Assembly: GCA_002049455.2 (NCBI GenBank)
Contig: KV918878.1
Location: 151,207 to 215,206 of the forward strand
Direction: 5' to 3'
Source: Porphyra umbilicalis
Lineage: Eukaryota > Rhodophyta > Bangiophyceae > Bangiales > Bangiaceae
Length of the DNA stretch: 64,000 bases
The notes beneath the pieces are model-generated. The model was not told where the DNA came from. It saw nothing but the letters and a program-made list of their open reading frames with translations, and did not search any database. Shown piece by piece: positions 1-9,611 of the stretch; the stretch's first letter is position 1, and every line of letters begins with the position of its first letter. The position numbers and the translations under genes were made by a program.

Positions 1-248
1 AGCATCGGTTCCTCATCCGAACGGATCACCAAGCACTTACCTGGATCTACAGCACGACCGACTCAAGCGGACGCTTGATGAGATGACGACTTCGCCTCTC
101 CGAATACACATTCGATATGGTTTATAAACCAGGTGCATCGCACCACTTGCCCGAATTCCTGTCGCGCGCCTCTACGGTGGCGCCGCCAGAAGATATCACT
201 GATGATATACGCTGCCTGGCATTGGCCGAGACGGCCAAAGGCTTCTGT
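1..248 (+). pseudogene. Ty3/gypsy pol fragment (end of RNase H)
   Basis: From about base 6 to 248 the sequence follows 58249-58492 of LTR element B with scattered substitutions. It encodes the last part of RNase H and the start of the connection to integrase: TDHQAL, then SSGRLM, then a region around SHHLPEFLSRAS. A one-base difference near base 81-86 turns the ATGCGATGGCG of element B into ATGAGATGACG, creating a stop just after GRLM. Similarity ends abruptly at about 248, inside what would be the linker before integrase, and unrelated Ala/Pro/Thr-rich sequence follows. The rest of the element lies left of the window or was lost. This is a truncated, non-functional copy. Confidence 0.85.
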
Positions 249-249
249 G

Positions 250-1419
250 AGACCCAACGCGCCAGCGACCAAGACCTCGGGCGACACGGCGCCAGTGCTG
301 ACGCCTCGCACTGTCCCTCCGATAGTGGAGGCCGCCGATGTGGCGCCTTTGTCGGCGCCGCCCGCGATGAGCCCGACCAAGGACGCCGGCGGAGCGGCGT
401 CCGCGTCGAATCCGCCGACCACGTCGCCGACCCAGACCCGCGCCGACGCGGCGGTTTCGTCGGCGCGATCCAGCGCGCCCCCGATCAAGACCTCTAGCGA
501 CGCGGCGCCCGCGCCAACACTGACCAACGCTCCGCTGGAGAAGACAGCGTGTGACTGGGCGCCTGAATTTGTGTCTCTCACGGCGCACGCGACCAAGACG
601 GTGCCAGATGCCGCGCCCTCGGTGACGTCGATCAATGCGCCGTTGACCTTTGCCGCATCGAGCGGGGCCACCTCGGCGACGGCGTCCGCCCCCTCGCAGC
701 CGCGTGTCGCCACGCTTCCTCCAGAAAGCGATGAAGACATTCCCATTCCATCGGCGCTGGACCGCGGGGGGCGCGGCTGGGTGTTGACAGGCAACAAAGT
801 GCCTGGGGGCTGGCTAAACCGCCTGCGCCGAGGCGGACGACGCCCGTCGGCCTCGACTGCGAACCTCATATTAAATTCGCAGCCTACAGAGATTATGAAA
901 GCTGCCGAAGCTGCAGGGGTTGACCGGGGGCGTCGACAAGTAGCAGTCGAGGGGAATGGTTTTTTCGCCAGGGCAGTGCGACACGTTGCGTCTAGCGTTG
1001 CTGCGCTCGTCGGCGATGAACCGGGTGTCACGTATTATGGTGTGACGCCCAATCTCATCATTACGATGCCGCGCGCTCTGGCTTAGTTGGCGCACGCCGA
1101 TACAGGTCGCTATGGCGAGGTGGGAGGATCAGGCGCAACACTTCTCACGGTGTACTTTGCTTTCGAGGAGGGCACGCATGTCGACTTGTGGTCCGGAACC
1201 TATATAGGGGCCCCTGTGGGGACGCAAGCTGAGCCTCTTCCCCCCCCCAAGCGTATCTTTATTCCTGTCCGGCATTTTTTGATCGTGCGCTCTGACATTA
1301 TCCACCGCGGTACAAACAACCCCCATGGTCGTTGACAGCAGGTGTGTGTGCATTTCTATTTGGCAGTCCGCACCGACGGTGTGCATATGCGCTATGCGGA
1401 GCACACCTCCTTGCTTTAA
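250..1419 (+). pseudogene. Ala/Pro/Thr-rich ORF ending in a 2OG-Fe(II)-oxygenase-like domain
   Basis: One plus frame runs from inside the retroelement fragment to a TAA at 1417-1419, broken by TAG at 1084-1086 and TGA at 1333-1335. The first part (about 250-760) is imperfectly repeated Ala/Pro/Thr/Ser sequence with recurrent SPT, PPT and SDAAP motifs. The last 130 codons look like a double-stranded beta-helix oxygenase: an H-x-D motif (HAD, near 1093-1101), TLLTVYFAFEEGTHVDLWSG, then a conserved RHFLIVRSDIIHRG with a second histidine near 1303, then HFYLAVRTDG. This order (HxD, then distal H, then a strand) is that of 2-oxoglutarate/Fe(II) oxygenases. The usual 2OG-binding arginine is not certain here. 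Two stops argue for a pseudogene. The fold assignment is inference from motif order only. Confidence 0.4.
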
Positions 1420-2880
1420 GATGATGTGTAGGTATTCTTCTCTTGTGAACTCTTGGAGTTCTCTTTGTTGTATCAGTGGGCTTTTGGATACATAGTGCGG
1501 CTCACCACTGGTAGCGCGCCCCTGCGACAGTCCCCCCGTGGACGCACCCACAGAGCCAAGTTGACGACTCCACTGCTGCGACAAACCGGCATTCTCACTG
1601 GCATGGAAACCGGGTGTGTGTGTCGCCGACCCATGCTCACGATGGAAGCACGCAGTCGACCGCTAGGATTTCAGGGGTTCCCAAGCCTGCCACAAGGGAA
1701 ACGTGGGCCGCCAACCCCCTGTGTGACGTCACTACACCATCCTTCACACCCCCGCACACCCTGCCGTACCGAATCACACCGTCAGCAACGCGAGCAGCCG
1801 AGGCGGCCACAGAACTAATGTCGGCTTCAATGCCCCCTAAAGGCGGGCTGCCACAACTGCCGCTGCCGCCGCCGCCGCCACCGCCGCCGCCGCCAGCAAG
1901 TGCAAAGCACATACGCAGTGTCAGACGCGCCTCGTTGCTCATGCGCACGGCGCGCTCGATCGCCTCCAGGTGCAGCAGACAGCAGGGCTACGAATTCCGT
2001 GTCCGCCGTGGCACGGCTGCTCCGAGTGAGGCGACAAAGGCGCCGTCCAGGCGCAGGTCGCGGCGAGGCGACAAAGAATGCCGAAGTCGGGCAGCACGTC
2101 GAAGGCGTCGGGCACTAGGGAAAATAGGCGTTACACGGCAGGCATGGCGGTGCGCTGAAACGGTCGCCGCTGGCGAGCACGTGAGGGAGAAGGAAAGGTC
2201 TGTGCACAGCCAACCGTCAGCTTTGAGAGGCCTCGGGATGTCGTTAGACTCGCGCTGCATGAAAAAGAATGATCGTTGCTGTCGGGTTTCCGCCAAGATC
2301 TGAAGGAGCATCCGCTGCGCCGGCTGACATTACGGGGGGTGAGGGGGGGGGAACTCTACAGGGTAGCAGAATAGGGAGGCCGGGGTCGGCGTGGTAGTGA
2401 GGACGGCGCGGGCAAGCGGCAACATCTTTGAATTCACATCCAGAAGAAGAAATACATTGAGAAAGAAGCGCTTGTCCATGCGCTCCGTTAGCGGGCCTGT
2501 CATTGCGGGAAGGTCCGCATCGACCCCACGGCGAAGCTGAGGCCGCATCCAAAACACGGTACGCCACCTCCACTAGAGCGCGCTGTGCACTGCTTTCCAG
2601 ATGTCTGTGGCATCTGTCAAGCGCCACGCGCGGGACTGATCGCACGCGGCTCTGTTCACGCTGTGTATGAGCTCCGCACGCCCAGGGGGTGATCAGCCGG
2701 GATTATAACCTGTGATCTTTACGGATCACGACAGGTGGAGCCGCACGGTCAGGCGTCGCAAAATGAAAACCAAAAACGCCGCGCAAGCGGCCGACGGCAA
2801 GAGAGCGTGTTTCCGGTGCGAAAAGAGAGAACGACGCGCCAGCTTTCTTCTGGCAAGGAAAAAGCTCCGAGAAAGCTACC
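1420..2880. other. No recognised gene; CCG trinucleotide run
   Basis: Open frames occur on both strands but none shows a recognisable domain. A short run of CCG repeats lies at about 1861-1893 and a GGGGTGAGGGGGGG tract at 2333-2350. Nothing else can be supported. Confidence 0.5.
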
Positions 2881-2881
2881 T

Positions 2882-3345
2882 GCGCAACGGGCCCAAAACC
2901 GTCGTCAAGAGCACGTCTGCTTTTGGGTGTTTTGGGACGAACAGATAATCTGCAAACCGCTCTGGGGCTCTGTCAGGGCTGCTTTTTCCCGGAACGGGCG
3001 CCAAAATCATCTTTTCGCTGGGAAAAATGCATCTCAACTCGAAAAAAGTAAGACACAGCATAAGACGTATACACTTCACCCTTCCAGAAAGAGAGAGAGA
3101 CAGAGAAGCATCTATGGCCCTGCTAGCAGGCGCATTGTGTGGAGTAAGGAACGATTCCTGTTCTCGCAGACACAAATATGCAAGGACCTCGCATGGGATG
3201 GCTTCTGAGAGCCTGTCAAGGGGGTTCGATCTACTTTCTGCACAGGAGTTCTGTTTCTTGAAACAGGAACACGGGCCTCCAAGAGGCTCAAAACAGGCAA
3301 AAACAGACGTGCTTTTGACAACGGTTCTGGGCTCGCTGCGCTGGT
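2882..3345. mobile_element. Inverted-repeat-bounded element (MITE-like)
   Basis: A segment at about 2882-2935 (starting GCGCAACGGGCCCAAAACCG) is repeated in inverted orientation at about 3293-3345 with roughly 50 bp of alignable arm. The right arm, read on the minus strand, starts GCGCAGCGAGCCCAGAACCG, and both continue into AAGCACGTCTG. The 360-bp interior has no recognisable gene; frames through it are Lys/Arg-rich. The arrangement is that of a short non-autonomous DNA transposon or a large imperfect hairpin. Target duplications could not be identified, so the exact ends are uncertain. Confidence 0.5.
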
Positions 3346-3351
3346 GTAAAT

Positions 3352-5792
3352 GTGTCATACCTTACGTTCTCTGAACAGATCAAGAGGGACTTTGAGGATC
3401 CTCTGACGACATCTCTGTTCCACAGCGACGGTGACGCGCGCATTGGAGCAGTTGAGCGTCCGGCAGAGGTTTTCCAAACAGTAGCCGCCAGGGACCCCGC
3501 TCGCAACAACTTCAAGATAGCTTTCGTGCTCAACCGATACCGGCACGGCGTTGGATGCATCGCAGAGATCTTCTTGGATAGCAAGACCAAGTTTAAGGCC
3601 AAGTTGAAGAGCACCGCAATAGCTACCGATGGAGAAGTCACGATCTCACCGGCAACGTATGCCCATTCCCATGCACTTCGATTTGGTGACTTGCTCCCGT
3701 GTTTTGAAGTCCTTCCAGGCCTCCTTCCTCCAGTGCCCTGGAATTCATGCGTCTCATGCCAGCGCACAGTCACGCTGAGGATGAGTAGAGCCGGTGAAGT
3801 ATTTGTCATTAACCTCTGGAGCGCACCCGGGCGCGAGAAAGACTCATGAACGGCTGTGACTGCTCGAATTGCCATTGAGGTAGCTGAAGAGGCTCCGCCC
3901 GCTGCCGATCACCTCCCCGATAAAGACTCGTACACAATGTACGTGTCACTTTACGGTGACGAGTTAAGTGTCTACCAGCGGAGACGTGGGAGCTTGGAGG
4001 GATACTTCGGAGCGTACACGTCTCTGGCCCTTGCTGATCGTTCGATTTCCGTTCGACCTCTCTTTCATTTGCCACCGGGAGCTTGCCCAGAACCATTGAT
4101 TGCTCGCATCGTCGACGACCTATTAAAACTGAGTAAGGATGACTTGGTTGTCTACGACGCGTGCAAGAAAGAGGAAGTCGTGGTTCGAGCGTACTTGTCC
4201 CTTGTTGTATTCGATTCCCCGCTGGCTCCAAAATTCTCGAACTCTATCGGACCGAGTGGCACCGAGCAATGCACAAGCTGCGACATTGCCCATCCACAGA
4301 CCAAAAGCCGCAGGAAGGAGCGCGCCGTGAGCAGCGCCGAGTCATTTGACGTCCAGGACACGAGATATTGCAGAGTTCAGCAGCGCACGCCTGCGATCAT
4401 GTCAGCAGTTAAAGGATCAGTGGATCAGTCATCGGACTCCTTGAGTAAAAGCCCCCGTTTTGAATGGCGTGACAGACAAAGTTGGGAGTCAGTTGATGCG
4501 GTTACATGAAGCCCGGGGTCCCAGAAGCTTTGATATACACGAACACATCATCGTTGCTCGCTCGCACCTTCTTTACTACAACCTCGGGTACCATCACTTT
4601 CAGAAAGCGTACGATGCAATCTCTGTGCAGCAGCGAAACAATTTTGCGAAGGAAATGCGTCGCAGTGCAAAACATTTACCCACGCGTACTATCCTCTCTT
4701 CGTTCGAGCCTGAAAAGATGGGTGAAACGAAGTTGTCAATATCGGACTACGCGGTGCTGATCACGGTGAGTCCCAAATTTCTACAGTACCTCGTTCACAC
4801 GAAGACGACGTCTCCACATGCAGTTGCTGCCCTTGGTGCTCTGCAAGCCCTGCGACAGTTCGCTGCTGTCCGGTTTTATCGTCCAAAGATTTCAATTTAC
4901 GGAGAGTCAGCCATGAGGGAGCTGCCAACCGTTGCTGACCTTCAGCGGCTGAGTGAGGGTCTCATGATTCAGCTGCGTCTACTGCTACCTTTTTTTTTTT
5001 TAGTGGGAGCGACCATCTGTTCATCATGTATTGGGGCTGCTCTATCGTACTCTGCCTCTAGCGCAGCTTGGGTCTACAATATGCAAGCTCATATCAGAGA
5101 AGCTCCACGAACAAGCCAAGCGCGAAGTGGAACAGAGCAGCAACAGAAACTCTGCTGAGTACGCCCTGCAGCGATGGCGTGAAACAAAGAACTTGACAAG
5201 GGCCCTGTCCATGCCTGCGGACCACAGCATTTCTCCTTCATGGCTGCTCGGAAAATACGGAAAGCCTTTGAAATCCGTTGTGTTCCACCAGCTTGCTCCT
5301 CAAAAGCGCTACACAGCTGCTACATTGAACACGTGCTGCCCTAGGACAGCGCTGCACGCGGTATCGGCTACAAAAGAGGAGTTCTGGCGATCCCACGCAC
5401 CCAACGCGGCGGTCAAGTTCTGGCGGAAGGCCCGGCACCCGGAGCGGGCCCTCACGATACGAGAAGGTTCCACTGTGACTATATCTAGCAGGGCGGAGAT
5501 TTCCGCGAGATTATCCGGCTCCTCTTCAGTCGGCGGCGAAGCCGTACACTTCGTCCGGGTTCAAACGATCTGGACAATCGATGGCGATGTATACCTTGCC
5601 TGTCTTGCTTGGAGAGAGCCAGAGAGTGAGCCTTCCGTCTTGGGGCAGCCTGTAGTAGTCAGACGTGATCCTGCGGCCGGCGTCACCCTCGTACGAGCTG
5701 AATGGGTCAGGAGAATGGCGTTCGTACTGCCGTGCGGGAACAAAGATGTCATGATTTGTAAGAGGTCAGGCTTCAATTTTAAAAGTGGTTGA
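3352..5792 (+). pseudogene. TNP2-like (EnSpm/CACTA) transposase remnant
   Basis: Three overlapping plus frames (3352-3849, 3856-4509, 4460-5158) and a fourth (5031-5792) read as one protein broken by a stop near 3847 and by frameshifts near 4460 and 5000. Motifs follow the order seen in TNP2-type transposases: LYGDELSVYQRRRGSLEGY, LPPGACPEPL, RAYLSLVVFDSPL, a CTSCDI zinc-ligand pair, HLLYYNLG, then a helical region and a C-terminal beta-rich domain (FVRVQTIWTIDGDVYLACLAWREP) like the domain that closes many CACTA transposases. Acidic residues in YGDE and VFDSP sit where the first two catalytic aspartates would be. A T-rich tract ending in AG (about 4990-5003) looks like a 3' splice site. No TIRs were found. 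The family call rests on motif order. Confidence 0.5.
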
Positions 5793-6165
5793 GCGTGCGG
5801 ATGCGGCTGAAGAAGTCAGCCGGCTTTTTTTGTTGTAGATGTTAAAACAATGAAAGCCTATTTTACATCGTGGCCATCAAGGTAAGCGCGGTCACGACAG
5901 CCAACAAAGAACCGCCAAACTACACATCGTCGCTTGAAAAGAAGCAGAATAGCATAAAGTCCTCACATGCAAACACACAGCTCACTCATGCCCTTCCTCC
6001 ACTGCCGGTGCCACCCATTATCTTGAGCTTCTCGATCAGCAATTACGTGCGGCCGTTGGGAAGCCGCTGTACAACCACAGGAGCGTGACACGCAAGAAAA
6101 CCAGGTTCCCCGTCATGCTTTGCCGCTTGGTAGTGGGAATCGTCGTACTTCGACGGCGCGCAGCG
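5793..6165. other. No recognised feature
   Basis: Intergenic sequence of ordinary composition between the TNP2-like remnant and the JmjC pseudogene. A short GC-rich inverted repeat followed by T's (about 5800-5835, GGCTGAAGAAGTCAGCC) could form a hairpin but no function is supported. Confidence 0.4.
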
Positions 6166-7605
6166 CTAACAGCAGATTTGGGCCCGCGATCCCGCGCCCG
6201 CTCCCAGCTGCTCAAAACACGTCGGGCACACAACGACAGAGAGCCAGGTGACAATCCTACAGTGTGAGCACGCAGCACCGTCCCCTGAGAAGTCTGTGCC
6301 CACGCCCTCCTTCTCCTCAGGGAGTGCAAAGGGCTCTCCCGATGGTTTGATGGCATTTTCTACGATAAAACGTCGCACAAGCTGGGGAGCATGGTCAAAG
6401 TCCACCGCCGACGGCTTCTTGCCACTCCAGGCTGGACTCGCTTCCGTATTCATGTACGAGAGGACGAAGGTGAGGTATTGGGACAGGTCGGACACCATGT
6501 AACCAAGGTCCCGCTGGAATTCAGTCGGCTCCAGGGCCTCATAGGCAATGGCGTCGTCGAACCACCTTTTCCCATCAGCCAGCTTCCAGGCACTGAGCAC
6601 CAGCAGCTTCTCAACAAGAATGAGCATCCCAAGCTTTTCGCGCCACTGCATGGTGTGCTTAATTGCATGCACAAGCCAGCCTGTGCACGCGAGGTTCGCG
6701 GCCGAGGCCTTATTAACCCCCGCGTTGAACCAGCTGTGAGGGACCCCGTAGCCTGTCACGGCAAAGTCCCCAGGCTCTATTTTGTGGAAACCCACACGGA
6801 CACCATGCGCGAGGAAGAAAGAGGCAGGCCATAAACTAGCATTGAGCCCCAGGACCTGCCAGACGTCCCCCCATGCGGGTGCGAGAACGACTGGATCAAT
6901 GTGCTGAACCAAGGCGTGTACCATACGAGGAGCTTCGCACTTTGCAGTGAAGGACCACATTTTGCTAGCCTTGGACTACAAGTAAGAGACGGACTGTAGC
7001 AGGTGGTCCTCAACGTACTAACTGAAGTGGGATCCGGTAGTGCCTATTTACAGAAGATTTGTGTTGATATCTTCGTATGTGGCGGCTTCACCAAGCATGC
7101 TGTGATGGTTCAGAGTTCGGGGGCTCTTGAAGCGGTCTGATGGGGGGAATGGAACAGCTTTCGCAGTACAGGCGGGGTCGCCCAGACTCCTACCACACCC
7201 ATCTTCATTTGACGGCGTGAGGTCCGAGACGTCGTACACATCGACTGGTTTAGGCTTTCCAGGACCCATGACCGTCGTCTTGTGGCCAACAGATGTCTTT
7301 CCGTTTACCCACGTCACCATTGGATCATTGACACGGGCGAGGAACTGCGGCACACCAAACTCATGGTACTGTTCGAGAAGGGCGGCTTTACTGTCCCTGA
7401 TGTTCTTCTTGAGATCGTCAGCCACCAGCCACTTCTCCCGCTCGGGCGGTAGTTGAGCCCGCAGCTCGTCACTGTTCACAGTGGGTTCCGGATCAGGGCT
7501 ACGGGAAAAGACATCTCTCACAATTGCTGGTTACTGAGGAAAGGTTAGAACCCGTACTCTAACCCGCACCCCCACCTTCCGCTTCAACGCGACACATGAC
7601 GCGGG
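6166..7605 (-). pseudogene. JmjC (JARID/KDM5-like) histone demethylase pseudogene
   Basis: One minus frame carries a recognisable JmjC domain. The first half (about 7035-6965) reads TTGSHFS-stop-YVEDHLLQSVSYL-stop, matching the conserved GS.FSWHVEDH..S.NYLH block. The second half (6960-6700) has IEPGDFAVTGYGVPHSWFNAG followed by ASAANLA, the usual second iron-histidine region. Downstream CSHC...TWLSVVVC (about 6250) resembles the C5HC2 zinc finger that follows JmjC in JARID proteins. Upstream residues (7521-7050) are helical and contain FLARVNDPMVTWVNG. The iron-binding His of HVED is Tyr here, and there are in-frame stops (7048-7050, about 7019-7021, about 6984-6986). It cannot encode an active demethylase unless edited. 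Length and order suggest a decayed JARID-type gene. Confidence 0.7.
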
Positions 7606-7656
7606 TCGAATCTTGGGATCTTTGATTCGGAACACGTGCGCACCATATGCTCTGAT

Positions 7657-8447
7657 TCACGCGGCATGCCATCGGATTAAACCGAGCAAGACCATTTCGG
7701 GAACAGAACTTACGCATGATATTGGAATCGTGTGAAAATCCAAAAATTGTCGCTGTAAAGGGGTTGGCCCCTTGCCGGGTGTATCATATCGCGCCCTTGA
7801 CACATGCCTGGGATCGTCCACGAGATTGACGCCCTCACACCCCACACAAGCCATTTCATCATCCTCGGCACCGAGCTCCGGCTCGTGAACGACCTCGTGT
7901 CGGCTGTGCGACACTCGGTGGGTCTCGCCACAAGAGGCACTGACACAGGCGGCCCCGAAGTCCGGCCGGCCACCTTTGCTCGTATCAATAAGGCCGGAAT
8001 GCAGGCGGGCGTGACGTTGAGTGTCGGCCGTTGTGCTGTCCAGTGACGGCGGTGAGGCAAGAGGGGATATTGGCGGTAGTGAGGGAGGAACGCCGGCCAG
8101 AATATTCATGTCGGCAGAGTCCGAGTTATTCCATTCATCGGTACCATGCGAGGTGATGCGGCCATCGAGTGGTCCAAACCCAACGTCATTTCTGTCGGAG
8201 TGGCCCCCGCCCACGCTTTCAGCACATCCCTTCCCTCCGCCAGAGGGCTCCATGTCGAAGGCCACTCCGGGATCCCCACCGTGCTCCACAGTCGCACGCT
8301 GTATCATGACACGCGAGAAATTAGGCACACCCTGATGCTGGAAAATTGTACTACCTCGCGGACAGACACAGTGGCGCCTGTCAGCAGCACGAGACTCAAC
8401 GCAGACATCTCCACCAACGCCTCCAGAACAATTACCGCCATCAGAAT
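7657..8447 (-). other. Open minus-strand stretch in the same frame as the JmjC pseudogene
   Basis: The minus frame used by the JmjC pseudogene is also open through this region and on into the 249-bp repeats. Near 8000-7800 it has a Cys-containing stretch (ACVSASC, then MACVGCEGVN) that could be a degraded zinc-binding module, but no finger can be assigned. It may be an upstream part of the JmjC gene or a separate gene. Nothing else is recognisable. Confidence 0.3.
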
Positions 8448-8464
8448 CTAACAGCTGTTCACCT

Positions 8465-9610
8465 TGGCGCCCACCACCAGCACAACCATGACGCCCGTCT
8501 TGACAGGCACCGGCACCACCACGGTGTGCGCAGCGGTCACCCCGTACAGCGCCGTCGTCGTCGTGGGCGCTTCCGCGGTAGCCACCTTGGCGATCCCCGC
8601 CGGCGGCGCCACCCCGCGCAACTCGAACTTGGTCGGCACGAGCGCCAACTCCAGCAGTTCCAACATCAGGTCCAGCAGAACCATTACAGCGAGCACAGGC
8701 GCGCACTCCACCTTGGGGCCCGCCCTCACCACGGCCATCACGCCCGTCGTGCACACCGCGGTCACGATCGCGGCGCGCACCACGAGCACCCGCCAAAATG
8801 CCGTCGTCACCGTGGGCGCCGCCGTGGTCGCCACCTTGGCGTTGAACGGCGGCGCAAGCGTCGTTTGCAATTCCCACAAGGTCACAAATGACTTCACCTG
8901 CTGCAGCACGAACATCAGGTCCAGCACCCTTACCACCACGAGCACCCGCGCGCACTTCCCCTTGGTGCCAGCCGTCGCGACCGCCATCACGCCCATCTTG
9001 CCCACCTCGGGCACGACCGCGACGCGCACGACGAGCACGCGCATCAGCGTCGTCTTCGCCGTGTGCGCCGCCGCGGTCGCGACCCTACTGTTGGCCGTCG
9101 TTGGGGCCAACCTGTTCATCTCGAGCTTGGTCGATACGAGCGCCAACTCCGACAGGTCCAACATTCGGTCCAGCAACACCGTCACCGCGAGCACCGGCGT
9201 GGGCTCCGCCGTGGTGCCAGCTCTCGCGACCGCCATCACGCCCATCATGCCCACCTCGGGCACGATCGCGACGTGCACGAAAAGCACGCACATCAGCGTC
9301 GTTGTCGCCGTCTGCGCTGCTGCGATCGCCACCTTGGCTTTGACCTGCGGCGCAACCATCGTTTGCAACTCCAACATTGCCGCAGATGGCGCCATCTGCA
9401 GCAGCACGAACATCAGGTCCAGCGCCAGATCCACCGCGAGCACCGGAGCGCGCCTCACCTTGGTGCCGGCCCTCGTGACCACCCTCACCCTCGTCTTGCG
9501 CACCAAGGTCACTCTCTCGGCGCGCACGACGAGCACGCGCATCAGCGTCGTCGTCGCCGTGGGCGCCGCCGCCGTGGCCAAAATGGCGCTGAACGGCGGC
9601 GACGACATCG
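8465..9610. repeat. 249-bp tandem repeat array, about 4.5 units
   Basis: The phrase AACATCAGG (or a one-base variant) recurs at 8662, 8911, 9160 and 9409, exactly 249 bp apart. The phrase GCCACCTTGG and variants recur with the same period. Units differ by many substitutions but no net indels. Because 249 is 83 codons, every frame is preserved across units: plus 8464-9621 is open, and two minus frames are open for most of the array. The minus-strand product is an 83-residue Ala/Val/Leu-rich repeat (PTATTTLMRVLVV, VGKMGVMAV, LDLMLELLELAL). The plus product is a Thr/Ser/Ala-rich repeat. Which strand, if any, is translated cannot be told by eye. Confidence 0.9.
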
Positions 9611-9611
9611 C

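Noticed and set aside
1129-1584. 151-codon minus frame as a gene
   Set aside because: It is the complement of the oxygenase-like plus frame, which shows the recognisable motifs.
5800-5835. Hairpin followed by T-run as a bacterial-type terminator
   Set aside because: The context is eukaryotic and the stem is short; no function can be assigned.
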